Below are positions 19,705 through 28,065 of a DNA stretch of 64,000 bases, piece by piece (position 1 is the stretch's first letter; every line of letters starts with the position of its first letter). The stretch is taken from NCBI GenBank assembly GCA_009746045.1, contig RPFO01000090.1, forward strand, positions 891,298 to 955,297, given 5' to 3'. Below the pieces are notes generated by a model. It had not been told where the DNA came from. It saw only the letters and a program-made list of their open reading frames with translations, and searched no databases. Source of the DNA: Mesostigma viride. Taxonomy: Eukaryota > Streptophyta > Mesostigmatophyceae > Mesostigmatales > Mesostigmataceae. The position numbers were made by a program, and so were the translations under genes.

Positions 19705-20697
19705 CTATAGAGCGTCGAAGAGTCCGTTGGGTCGTACCACGCATACAGGGCCGTCGGTGGCGGGGTTGTATGGGGTAAACGTGAACGATAGCGAGTTCGA
19801 AGCTGAGTTGCCGGTCCCGAACACTGTGTCTGTCGCGGCCCCTGCGCCGATGCTGAAGGACGTGGCGGAATTGGCCGTTGTCGCCGTCACGTTGAACGTG
19901 TACGACGCCCCGCTGCCTACCAAATTGGAAGCTGTCCCGTTTATCACCGTGATGTCGCCCAATGCAAAACCGGTCACTGCTCGACTGAAAGTCGCCGTCG
20001 CGGATATGAAACTCCAGGCGGAAGTGGACCCCGCGGATGTCGACAGCGTGACGGTGGGCTGAGGGGAATACGTGAATGACAGTGTGTTGGAAGCCGCGTT
20101 GGCGGTTCCCATCGAAGCGTCCGCGACAACTCCAGCGCCCACATTGACACTCGTGGCGGTGTAAGCGGTCGTCGGCGTCACCTGGAAGGCGTACGACGTC
20201 CCGCTGCCGGTCAGGTTGGCGGCTGTCCCGTTTGTCACCGTGATATCGCCCAACGCGAACCCCGTGACGGACCTGCTGAACGTGGCGGTCACGTCCACGG
20301 GTGTCGAGGATGGCGTCGAGCCCGCGGTCGTCGCGAGGGTCGCCGTTGGAGGGGGTGAGTACGTGAAGACCAATGGAGTCGAGGCTTTGTTCCGTGCACC
20401 CTTCAAGTTAACCACCGCCCCCGCTCCGACGCCTACTGTAGTCGGCGAATATGCGGTCGTTGGCGTCACTTGGAATGTGTACGACGCCCCGCTGCCGTTC
20501 AGGCTGGCAATGGCCCCGTTGACTACGACGATATCGTCTAAGGCGAACCCCGTGACCGGCTGGCTGAACGTCGCTGTAACTGTAATTGGAGACGCGCTAG
20601 GATATGTTCCGGTTGTGGTCGTTAATGTTATGGAAGGCGCAACAACGCGCTTCTTTTTATTAATCAAAGCAGGACATACACCGTAATCGAAAGACAT
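19705..20697 (-). CDS. Secreted or virion adhesin with three bacterial-type Ig-like repeats, 330 aa
   Basis: Three tandem repeats of about 95 residues share the pattern VTATFS-x-x-VTGFAL-x-DI, NGTA-x-NL-x-GSG-x-SYTF-x-VT and the closing SN-x-LSFTYSP. This is a bacterial Ig-like (Big-type) domain. A short basic N-terminus (INKKKR) precedes them; there is no clear signal peptide. After the TAG at 19705 the same frame stays open for about 40 codons to 19582, ending in a Lys-rich tail (MKDKKG...NKLKL). The original protein may therefore have been longer, with a point mutation or compensating indels here. It sits next to a LamG-like gene and is most likely a fibre or attachment protein. Confidence 0.75.
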   Translation of the reverse strand: MSFDYGVCPALINKKKRVVAPSITLTTTTGTYPSASPITVTATFSQPVTGFALDDIVVVNGAIASLNGSGASYTFQVTPTTAYSPTTVGVGAGAVVNLKGARNKASTPLVFTYSPPPTATLATTAGSTPSSTPVDVTATFSRSVTGFALGDITVTNGTAANLTGSGTSYAFQVTPTTAYTATSVNVGAGVVADASMGTANAASNTLSFTYSPQPTVTLSTSAGSTSAWSFISATATFSRAVTGFALGDITVINGTASNLVGSGASYTFNVTATTANSATSFSIGAGAATDTVFGTGNSASNSLSFTFTPYNPATDGPVCVVRPNGLFDAL

Positions 20698-20722
20698 GCT
20701 GCTGATATACTACAAACTGACA

Positions 20723-20893
20723 CTATTTTTTTGAGGTTGGTAACGGATACTGAAATCTCGGCTCCATCAACGGGCCTTTCCTAACCGGCAATCCAGTCGC
20801 CAGACCTTTATCGACCATCGCAGGGGTATCGAAGATCAAGGTGACTCTACTAAACGGATTCGCTACGTATCTCGGATCCTTAAGGTACTCCAT
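20723..20893 (-). CDS. Small hypothetical protein, 56 aa
   Basis: ATG at 20893, stop TAG at 20723-20725. The product is basic and proline-rich (begins MEYLKDPRYVANPF, ends PLPTSKK). An AGATTT motif (20918-20923) lies 25 nt upstream of the start, the same spacing as in other genes of this virus, which supports it being real. It occupies the otherwise empty gap between the capsid gene and the Ig-repeat gene. The role is unknown; a small capsid cement or core protein is possible. Confidence 0.55.
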   Translation of the reverse strand: MEYLKDPRYVANPFSRVTLIFDTPAMVDKGLATGLPVRKGPLMEPRFQYPLPTSKK

Positions 20894-20924
20894 CGTGCGC
20901 TATATGGTAACGACCAGAGATTTT

Positions 20925-22211
20925 TTACAGGTACACGGCCGCCTGCCGCCCGGCGCCGACGTCCATCTTGGCCTCGAGCTCGCAAAACAAGTACGAGGTA
21001 CACGCCGCGCCAGTTCCGTCCACGCGAAGGGTGACGACAGCCGCGGTCCCGCGAAGGTCGAGACCGCTCTGGTACTCGGACCCGGCTCCTGGCATGTTCA
21101 GGTGACAGGCCATGACGAAAAACTTGTCTCGCCATGTGTCGGGTGTAATTCCGTCCTTGGCGCACGACAGCGAGTTTCCTTGGTCGTTGAATGCGCTCAT
21201 AAGATTAGTCCATGCCTCTGTAACTCCCATGCGATACGCGGGGGACTGGTGAGACCCGTTAATATCGAACTGGAACTGCGTGTTTGCGGTCATAGCGGAA
21301 TGGTCGAACATGATATCACCGGCTCCGTTCGCCACGTCCTTGGCAGGGTCGACCTGGATGGCAAGGATTTTACTCGCGGATGCAGAAGAGAGGGTCGCCT
21401 TAATGCTATACGGAGCGGCACTGGTCGTCTGCTTCGTAGACTGCCACGTCTTCCAGCGGAAAGGCAGCGTCCCGCCCTCCGCCAGCCTGGACGCAAAGAC
21501 CTGCGAGACAACGTCCTCCTGGAACCTGTACGTATCGATCGAGAAGTGAATATCATCCAGTTGGAACCCGGGGCCGGTGCAGGCTGGGACGGCAGCGGCG
21601 GGCGCCGCAGCCGCCACTGCCTCTCCGGGGATCATGACACTCCCTTCCATCAACGTAATCCTGATCTCGATCGGAGGGAAAAGGCTGAGATCGATCACAC
21701 GAGGGTCGCCAGAGAGGAACCCGAGCCAGTTGTCAATCACTCCAGGAATGTTCGTATGCTTGGCCTTAGCCGCGTCATCCCTGTCTGTCAGCGCGACGTC
21801 GGTGGTATTGTCCGCGGACCATCCAGACGGTGCTTGAGCGTTGTCGTGACCGACTCCGCCGTGAACAGTAAGCAGGGTCCGATACAGCTGGTGATAGTCG
21901 TTGATGGAGTCCACGCTCTGGCCACCAACCAACACCTCCAGACGCCTGATCAACGACGAAGTGTATCTCGGAAACCTACAGAATCCAGTCGTAGCCGCCT
22001 CGGACGCCTTGAAGTACATGGCAAAACTATGGAGATCGGCAAATCCGCTCGTCGGAAGGCGGACAGCCACAACCGAACCCTGCTTAATACCCGTGTTCGC
22101 GGACAGAGTAGACAACTGCACACGGGACGTCGAGTGCTGGCCGAGAGCCTTTACGATGTATTGCATCGTTTTGGGAATAGCGCGGTTGTACCAAGAACCG
22201 TCAGATGCCAT
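20925..22211 (-). CDS. Major capsid protein (double jelly-roll), 428 aa
   Basis: The 428-residue length is about right for PLV major capsid proteins. Characteristic blocks include CRFPRYTSSLIRRLEVLVGG (residues about 76-95), DYHQLYRTLL, NWLGFLSG-x-PRVIDLSLFPP-x-EIRI, and a C-terminal SGLDLRG with a long beta-rich tail ending in AAVYL. Proteins of this kind form pseudo-hexameric trimers that tile an icosahedral shell. The frame is intact. An AGATAA motif (22238-22243) lies 27 nt upstream of the ATG. It is followed on the same strand by the 56-aa gene and preceded by the 94-aa gene and the minor capsid gene, a normal virion module. The family call rests on these patterns; a structure-based search would settle it. 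Confidence 0.85.
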   Translation of the reverse strand: MASDGSWYNRAIPKTMQYIVKALGQHSTSRVQLSTLSANTGIKQGSVVAVRLPTSGFADLHSFAMYFKASEAATTGFCRFPRYTSSLIRRLEVLVGGQSVDSINDYHQLYRTLLTVHGGVGHDNAQAPSGWSADNTTDVALTDRDDAAKAKHTNIPGVIDNWLGFLSGDPRVIDLSLFPPIEIRITLMEGSVMIPGEAVAAAAPAAAVPACTGPGFQLDDIHFSIDTYRFQEDVVSQVFASRLAEGGTLPFRWKTWQSTKQTTSAAPYSIKATLSSASASKILAIQVDPAKDVANGAGDIMFDHSAMTANTQFQFDINGSHQSPAYRMGVTEAWTNLMSAFNDQGNSLSCAKDGITPDTWRDKFFVMACHLNMPGAGSEYQSGLDLRGTAAVVTLRVDGTGAACTSYLFCELEAKMDVGAGRQAAVYL

Positions 22212-22237
22212 GAGAGAGCGTTGTATACCAGCTACTT

Positions 22238-22243
22238 AGATAA
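22238..22243 (-). promoter_or_regulatory. Candidate late-promoter motif of the capsid gene
   Basis: Minus strand TTATCT within ATATTATCTAAG, 27 nt upstream of the capsid ATG. The same core appears before most genes of this virus (see findings). Confidence 0.5.
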
Positions 22244-22251
22244 TATTCTGG

Positions 22252-22536
22252 CTAGTGGAGGAACTGGCCCAGAAGCGGATTCGCGGCCTTGTGCGCGTCG
22301 ACCTTACGTTCGAGGGTAGACAGCGCGTCCAGTCCGGTTTTCGCGACACGGTACGCCGTCCCGAGGACCGGGGACGCCTCGATCAACTTGCTCGGGACAT
22401 GCCCGAGAGCCGAATCGGCAGCACCCGCGGCCGCCTTCACGAGTCGCGCGCCATGTCCCACTTTCCGGATAGCGTCGCCCGCCACATGTCCGATCTTTCG
22501 CACGGTGTTGACAACCTTTCCAAAATCGAGCCTCAT
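22252..22536 (-). CDS. Small amphipathic-helix protein, 94 aa
   Basis: The start MRLDFGKVV at 22536 is chosen because upstream codons in this frame overlap the minor capsid gene and look non-coding. Two similar helical stretches (VRKIGHVAGD and IRKVGHGARL) are basic and amphipathic. A hydrophobic Ala/Gly segment follows. An AGATAT motif lies 33 nt upstream. Small basic amphipathic proteins encoded next to capsid genes often link the capsid interior to DNA or disrupt membranes during entry. That role is inferred from position and composition only. Confidence 0.6.
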   Translation of the reverse strand: MRLDFGKVVNTVRKIGHVAGDAIRKVGHGARLVKAAAGAADSALGHVPSKLIEASPVLGTAYRVAKTGLDALSTLERKVDAHKAANPLLGQFLH

Positions 22537-22552
22537 TCGTCCTCGTCGTCGT

Positions 22553-23385
22553 TTATAACAGAACGCTGAGATATCTTTCTGGCAGGCAGGACTTCCCGCC
22601 CAGCGCCATGTACCGCAGGACGCTCGCGATCTTCCGCGACTCCACGCCCATCGCTTTTTGTGGCGATATCCGGAAACTGAGCTGAACAACCCAGTCACTA
22701 TACAATTGGACCGGCACGTCGTCCTCGTCCAGCAGGCGGAGACTGATACCGCGCGGGGAATCGCGCATGTGCTGCCAGCGGAGTCTGCGCCTGCCATACG
22801 ATCGGTTCTAGGAACTTGCTAAGGTTCGGGCAACACGCCAACAAACCCCCGTAGACAGCCCCGTGAGTCGCGGACACTACATTACCCCGCACGATGTCGG
22901 CGTACACGTAGACGGCCCTCAGGCGTCCGTTCGTAGCCGGTCGATTGCTCACTATTACGTGTTGGTCGTTGGACGCGTGAACGCCCGGACAAGTCCCAGG
23001 ACACGCCCGACGGACTCGCCGACCGTAGCTGGAACGGCGAACTGGCCGCAAAAGTGTACAGACTGTTCGCGCGGTCGTACGTGACCACGAACGAACTGTC
23101 GATGGTCTGCAAGACCGCCTCGATATTGTGTCTGTTCTCGATCGTCGTCCACGATCCCAGTGGTAGCGAGACAGTGTGGGCGGACTGCATCACCACCTCG
23201 AACGAGCGGTTGGTCTGGTTGATGTGTGTCTGTTCGAATGGGATCGTAAGAAGGGTCAGCCCGACGTCGTGGTAATCCTCGAGCAACCCGGCCGGGATAT
23301 CCCATGTAGGATCATGAAGACTGCCCCTTGTCCTGTTCTCGGTCCTTAGGGTCAGCGTCCGGCACTCCTGTACGTGATCCCTCAT
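22553..23385 (-). pseudogene. Minor capsid (penton-like) protein, broken by two frameshifts
   Basis: The protein is spread over three frames. The N-terminal part runs from 23385 (MRDHVQEC, then DPTWDIPAGLLEDYHDVGLT) to about 22980. The middle part (HVIVSNRPATNGRLRAVYVY ... LSKFLEPIVW) lies in a second frame to about 22790. The C-terminal part (ISLRLLDEDDVPVQLYSDWV-VQLSF) is in a third frame and stops at 22553. The last block, LLDED-x-x-P-V-x-LYSDW with a following hydrophobic strand, resembles the C-terminal end of penton-type minor capsid proteins of virophages and PLVs. This protein would occupy the vertices. The true start may differ, since the first codons overlap the upstream gene by 74 nt. 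Confidence 0.65.
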
Positions 23386-23611
23386 TCTCTGTTATAAGCT
23401 CCGATTTAATCTCGTTGCTGCCGTGGACCACAACCTTTCCCTCGCCACCAGCGAGACCTCGCGCGCTACGTTTAAGCTGTCGCCTTTCCTTCCCAGTCAG
23501 CGGCTTATTCCTGCAATAGAACATCGCCGATTCCAGGAACTCGCGAGGGACGTCGGGGTATAAGATCATCCACTGGGCGATCTGCAGCATCTCAGCATCT
23601 GACAGCTCCAT
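23312..23611 (-). CDS. Hypothetical protein, 99 aa
   Basis: Start at the ATG 23611 (MELSDAEML). The product begins with a helical segment (LQIAQWMILYPDVPREFLESAMFY) and has a basic stretch (KERRQLKRSARG) and a charged tail. No family is recognised. It overlaps the first codons of the penton-like gene, and the two may be co-transcribed. An AGAAAA sequence lies 30 nt upstream, a weak version of the shared motif. Confidence 0.6.
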   Translation of the reverse strand: MELSDAEMLQIAQWMILYPDVPREFLESAMFYCRNKPLTGKERRQLKRSARGLAGGEGKVVVHGSNEIKSELITENEGSRTGVPDADPKDREQDKGQSS

Positions 23612-23627
23612 TCGCACCGAAATCGTT

Positions 23628-24200
23628 TTATGATCTGTTTAGAAAATTTATCCGCGAGCTCGAACCGGTCCCTTTATCGCCCACGGGGACACCTTCAGTC
23701 ACGTGATGTTTATCTCGTAGGTGAGTATCCAACCGCCGACTATCGACAAACGTATTTTTGCAGCCCGGGACCGTGCAGCTGACTCTATCGTTCACATTGG
23801 CGACTCGCACTCTGGGACGAGGCGGCGTCCTCGCAACGGGCTCTCTAGCAGCTGGCGGAGGCGCGGATCCCACGATCTCTACGCGGAGAGGTTCGTCAGA
23901 CCCTGCGCCGAGGACGGCGGCCGGTTCTGGAGCCGGAACGGAGGCCGGTTGGTCGTAGGCGGACAATGGTGGGTAGACTACAGGGCGAGAGTTTGCAGCG
24001 AGAGCCGCCAACAACATCGCGTCCTTAAACCCACGGACTTCGGCGACCTTTCCCCTTTTCGCGGGACGGGTAACGTGGGGCGAGTGGATGACAATCGAGT
24101 TCGTCAGCGCGGTCGTCGCGGCCTTCTTCGGAGGCGCTCGGGGCTTGCGCGGGGCTTTGGACGGTTTCTTAGCTGATCGTTTCGATGTCTTTCGCGGCAT
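23628..24200 (-). CDS. Basic C2H2 zinc-finger protein, 190 aa
   Basis: The N-terminus is very rich in Lys, Arg, Pro and Ala (MPRKTSKRSAKKPSKAPRK), resembling a nuclear localisation or DNA-condensing tail. A Pro/Ala linker follows, and then one C2H2 finger: CTVPGCKNTF followed by DTHLRDKHH (C-x4-C-x12-H-x4-H, about residues 142-166). The likely role is binding viral DNA, either as a core protein or a transcription factor. An AGATTT motif is 24 nt upstream. The frame is intact. Confidence 0.7.
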   Translation of the reverse strand: MPRKTSKRSAKKPSKAPRKPRAPPKKAATTALTNSIVIHSPHVTRPAKRGKVAEVRGFKDAMLLAALAANSRPVVYPPLSAYDQPASVPAPEPAAVLGAGSDEPLRVEIVGSAPPPAAREPVARTPPRPRVRVANVNDRVSCTVPGCKNTFVDSRRLDTHLRDKHHVTEGVPVGDKGTGSSSRINFLNRS

Positions 24201-24228
24201 GGTGTGTTCTTGACATATCTCAAAGATT

Positions 24229-27200
24229 TTAAACGAGCCATGTCACCGCCGCGAAGATCTCTCCGCTCGCCGCTACCCCTGATCTCGAGCGACAGTGCTC
24301 TACTTGCGGCTTGATGTACGCGACTGCTCCGCCGGACCCGAGCGTCTTGTCGACGTGCAGTAGTATTTCGTAGACTCCGTCGGACTCGTCGAATCCGGGT
24401 GCGACACGCCACGAAGGACCCACGACGAGTCTGCACGAGCTCCCGGGCTGATACACGAAGTCGAGAGCACTTGCGAGAAATCTGTACGGGTGCCCGATCT
24501 CCAGCAAGGGCGGCGCTCCGTGCGTGAACTGCACGCGGCAGTAGAACTTGTCTAGCGTCGTCGCGGGAGGGACGAGATTCCCATCGTCGTCGCGGAAACT
24601 CATGATGCCCTGAGGACCAAGTTCCCAGAGCTCGGGCTGCATGTAATCGTACGCAATGGTCCGCAGTCCACGGATAGAAAACGAAACTCGTCTCGCCTCT
24701 CGTGCATCCGTATACGCGCACTCGTCTAGCGCCGTGATCAGCCCAATTTCTGTCGGCCCCTCTCCGAAGAAACGAGCCATCGACAGATCCATGAAAATCC
24801 CGTCAGGACCGCCGACAAGCGACAGAGATCGAACTTCAAACGTCGCCGTGAACAGATGGCCGAATTCGTAGCGGAACGGAGTCGGCATCAGCACAGAGAA
24901 TTGGACATACGGAATATCACCCACGAACCCGTGACCGATCGTCGAGACCCCATTCTCCCAGTCCGGGCCTTTAGACAACTGGATAGGTCGCTCGTTGATG
25001 CGGTATAGTAAGGCGTCATCGTATAGTAGACGGACCTCGAACCGGTTTATCATGGGGCGATCCGGAAGCACGCCATACACCTTTACCGAATAACTGGTGA
25101 GCGGTGTCGCGTGGTTGTATGACGGGAATTCACAAACGGCGTGGATGACGTTGTCTTTTGACGCCGTGAGTTGCGCGCGGTAGAGATTCGTTTCGCCTGG
25201 GACGAGCGACGACGTCATGTAATTGCCTAATATGCTACATTCACGCGGCGACGTGCCCCTGTGAGTGAGAGTTATCGTATCGCCTGATGAAAGGTAGAGA
25301 CCGGTCGGGTTCGTAGTAGTCAAGGAAACGAATTCGGCGTCTGTCGTATCATCAGCCAATTCGCATGCGTTGAAAATCGCCTGGTTGACACTGTCCAAAT
25401 GAAAAACAAGCCTCACCTGACCAGGTGTGTACGGGGCTACGATCCCAGTCGGCGAGGTTGTAAAGATGCCTGACACGGAATTCGCTAGCTTAGTCATACT
25501 GCTCAGACGGTCAGGAGGAAAATACGAGATGTATCGCTCGACGATTCCGTCAGACCGTCGCCGGAACGCAACCCAAAAACGCGTACTGCTTGACCACGTC
25601 GCGTTCAACGTATAATGTGTCGCCGCTTTCCGGTTCTGATACAGACTGATCGTTCCGTTTGTCTTGTCTATACTCACGCCACACGCCGACCACCAATTGT
25701 CGGTTGTTCCTTGGTTTCGCCAGCAATTATGACCGTCTGTGAAAGAGGGGTGGTACTTCCCGGTTATGTCGTTATGGTCCGAGAGCGAGACGAATGCGCT
25801 GCCTGACGGTACAACGAGCTCGAAGCATATTAGGAACGGGCCGTCGACCTCTTCGTCGGTAAACACGACGCATTTGTCAGGTGGCGTGACATTATCCACA
25901 GACAGCGCGTGGAAACTCGACGAAACGGGCGTGTATCTGTATTGGTGATGTGACGGCTGTAGAGTTGTCGCAGTGTCCCGAGAAAACCGCTCGAGGCTGT
26001 TGAACGTGACAACCGCACCAGTGACAGTCACACTCTCTCCGGTGATGTTTGGAGAATCTCTCGGGCACACAAACCGCGGGACGACCTGAACCTCTCGCAT
26101 CGTAGAGTCACCAAGAAGACAGCTCACCATTCCAGCTCCCGTGACACTACCTTTACTGACCCAGTCCACAAAGACCTCGTAATCTGCCGGGGTCTGTGTG
26201 CTATCCCCCCACCCCATGGCATGATCCGCGTACATCTGCACACCTATACGAGCCGGCGCGGACGTCGAGAAGAAACGGCTCGGTGCCCGTATTGCCGGGA
26301 CGAGCGGATCGGTCTTCACCACGCCCACGACGGCCATTTTTCGCTGAGTGGCAGACGTAGTCATCGTCGCGTCGTTGTAGATCGTCACATCGGCCGACAC
26401 GAGCTTCCCATGATCCGCCGGCGTCAATGTGCACGTGACCGCGTCCTCTCCGCGTAGTCCCCCGTCCACGTCAAGCCGAAAACTACCCGCCGCGTCGGTT
26501 AACGCGACATTGTCGACTTTCCACGAGATAGGCAGCTTCCGTTGGTAAGCCCACGGCGTCGTGTTTTTGATTCCTAGCGTGAGAGGAGGCGCGCCACCGT
26601 CGCCAACGACGACCCATGTCTGGTAAGGCGCAGTCGTTTTCCAGTAACTCTCAGTCGGCTGGTCGATCCGCCCGACGTCCCAGGCCGTTAACGGGGAGTA
26701 CGTGCGCGTGATGTGAATACTGTAGGGCATCCGCTGTATTCTGTTCAAGTCTCTCGTAGTCGCGAACCCGATTTGCTCGTAGCTCATCAGTTTGCCGAAG
26801 TAGGCATGGCTCATGCTTCCGAAATGGATGTCATCGATGTATGGACCGTCTACCGTTTGACTCATAACGACGGGGTCGAGCGCGCCGAGGACCTGGACGC
26901 TGTAGACGTTTTTTCCGCTGCTACTGCCTCCGGTGACCGTGTAGGGAAGCCGAATACGGATGTCTTGATTGTTCGAGACTGTGAACGTGGTTCCTGGCGC
27001 GGACAGTGTTCCGTCTTCATACTCTAACACAAACGTCGCTGTCGGATCAGGAAGGGCCGTATACCCGACGCCGTGTTGATCAAATAGCCAGTCGATCTGG
27101 TCGCGCGTCAGAATACGATCCGCGACGATCTGGGACATGCGCGAATATTGGTCCATCAGCCATAGAGACGAGATCCGGATCCAGCCAGCGACGATTCCGC

Positions 27201-27462
27201 CGTCGACCTCAAGCATGCCACTCGACTCGCCATTGCTGGTCACTGTCCAGTCGGAATGATTATCGCCGAGTCGGAGCCTTGTCGGTGCTCCGGGGTACAT
27301 GTATCGTACCCCGTTGATCGTGATGTGCCTGTCGAACGGGTGAACCGCGAGCTGGAGAGCTTGCACATCGCTCTCGACGTCCGCGATTCGTTCATCTACC
27401 CCGTCTTCCACTAGTCCTGTTGCGATATTGAAGCCGGACGAATTTGAGCTTATAACGACCAT
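24229..27462 (-). CDS. Very large beta-rich protein, 1077 aa, probably a virion fibre or surface protein
   Basis: The largest gene in the virus and fully open. I start it at 27462 (MVVISSNSSG) because codons further upstream run into the divergent gene at 27503, and because AGATTA lies 21 nt upstream. A short coiled-coil-like segment (DERIADVESDVQALQLAV) comes first. A long series of Thr/Ser/Gly-rich beta-strand-like stretches follows, with Trp/Cys-rich patches such as NWWSACGVSIDKTNG that look like lectin or Ig-type sandwiches. I recognise no enzyme motif. The N-terminal coil with distal beta domains is the plan of trimeric fibres. The assignment is by architecture only. Confidence 0.65.
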   Translation of the reverse strand: MVVISSNSSGFNIATGLVEDGVDERIADVESDVQALQLAVHPFDRHITINGVRYMYPGAPTRLRLGDNHSDWTVTSNGESSGMLEVDGGIVAGWIRISSLWLMDQYSRMSQIVADRILTRDQIDWLFDQHGVGYTALPDPTATFVLEYEDGTLSAPGTTFTVSNNQDIRIRLPYTVTGGSSSGKNVYSVQVLGALDPVVMSQTVDGPYIDDIHFGSMSHAYFGKLMSYEQIGFATTRDLNRIQRMPYSIHITRTYSPLTAWDVGRIDQPTESYWKTTAPYQTWVVVGDGGAPPLTLGIKNTTPWAYQRKLPISWKVDNVALTDAAGSFRLDVDGGLRGEDAVTCTLTPADHGKLVSADVTIYNDATMTTSATQRKMAVVGVVKTDPLVPAIRAPSRFFSTSAPARIGVQMYADHAMGWGDSTQTPADYEVFVDWVSKGSVTGAGMVSCLLGDSTMREVQVVPRFVCPRDSPNITGESVTVTGAVVTFNSLERFSRDTATTLQPSHHQYRYTPVSSSFHALSVDNVTPPDKCVVFTDEEVDGPFLICFELVVPSGSAFVSLSDHNDITGKYHPSFTDGHNCWRNQGTTDNWWSACGVSIDKTNGTISLYQNRKAATHYTLNATWSSSTRFWVAFRRRSDGIVERYISYFPPDRLSSMTKLANSVSGIFTTSPTGIVAPYTPGQVRLVFHLDSVNQAIFNACELADDTTDAEFVSLTTTNPTGLYLSSGDTITLTHRGTSPRECSILGNYMTSSLVPGETNLYRAQLTASKDNVIHAVCEFPSYNHATPLTSYSVKVYGVLPDRPMINRFEVRLLYDDALLYRINERPIQLSKGPDWENGVSTIGHGFVGDIPYVQFSVLMPTPFRYEFGHLFTATFEVRSLSLVGGPDGIFMDLSMARFFGEGPTEIGLITALDECAYTDAREARRVSFSIRGLRTIAYDYMQPELWELGPQGIMSFRDDDGNLVPPATTLDKFYCRVQFTHGAPPLLEIGHPYRFLASALDFVYQPGSSCRLVVGPSWRVAPGFDESDGVYEILLHVDKTLGSGGAVAYIKPQVEHCRSRSGVAASGEIFAAVTWLV

Positions 27463-27502
27463 GGTGTCATGAATTTTATCTAAGATTAAAAGTATAGCAC
27501 CC
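27463..27502. promoter_or_regulatory. Divergent promoter between the two arms of the virus
   Basis: Only 40 bp separate the two start codons. The sequence TTATCTAAGATTAA (27476-27489) contains the shared motif in both directions: TTATCT 22 nt before the plus-strand ATG and AGATTA 21 nt before the minus-strand ATG. It probably drives both arms. Confidence 0.55.
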
Positions 27503-28045
27503 ATGGACCAGGTTCCCGAAGCTCCGGATTCGCCCAAGACCTCTGTCGACGTCGAGGAAGATCCCGCGCCACAGCAGGAAACCCCCAATACAGTGTACAT
27601 CCCGCCTCACCCGCCGAAAGGCCCGAGAGGCAAGCGATTGACGGAAGAGCAGCGTGCGGCACTCCGCGAGAAGATGCGGCCGTACATGCAGAAACGGAAC
27701 GAAGAGCGGGCGAAGAAGCGACAGGAGGAGCGAGAAGCGGAGATTACCAAGCGAAAGGTGCTTGAGAAGGAACTCGAAATCCAGAGGCAGCGTCTGGTGG
27801 AGCTCGAACTCGAGGAAAAGAAGAACAAATACCGAATCGAACGCCTGTTGGCCGCCGAAGAGGTCGCGGCAACTCCCTCGGAGACGCCTCGCCCACGTCG
27901 CGGGAGAAAGCCGAAGGCCGAGGTCGAGGAAGAGGAGCGTCAACGGGCCGCGAATCCACTGCCGGACGTGCGGACAACTACGCCATATGAGCAGAAGATG
28001 CTGGCAATCCGCGCGCAATTACTAGCCAGCTTAAACGACGATTAA
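27503..28045 (+). CDS. Coiled-coil basic protein, 180 aa
   Basis: The centre (about residues 45-115) is a continuous charged helix (LTEEQRAALREKMRPYMQKR, then repeated E/K/R-rich heptads), flanked by proline-rich ends; a basic RRGRKPK patch near residue 135 resembles an AT-hook or nuclear signal. No family is recognised. The frame is intact, with a TTATCT motif 22 nt upstream. It is first in the rightward arm, just before the packaging ATPase (20-bp gap), so it may be a packaging or scaffolding partner. That is inference. Confidence 0.65.
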   Translation: MDQVPEAPDSPKTSVDVEEDPAPQQETPNTVYIPPHPPKGPRGKRLTEEQRAALREKMRPYMQKRNEERAKKRQEEREAEITKRKVLEKELEIQRQRLVELELEEKKNKYRIERLLAAEEVAATPSETPRPRRGRKPKAEVEEEERQRAANPLPDVRTTTPYEQKMLAIRAQLLASLNDD

Positions 28046-28065
28046 TTATCTATTCATTGTAATAA

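Noticed and set aside
19584-19705. General stop-codon recoding (TAG as sense) in this genome
   Set aside because: Two in-frame TAGs are suggestive, but intact viral genes end at TAA, TAG and TGA, and indels explain the breaks more simply.
20841-22319. A 492-codon plus-strand open frame across the capsid gene
   Set aside because: It is antisense to the well-supported capsid gene, and its product is Arg/Gly-rich with no domain. It is a shadow of the capsid codons.
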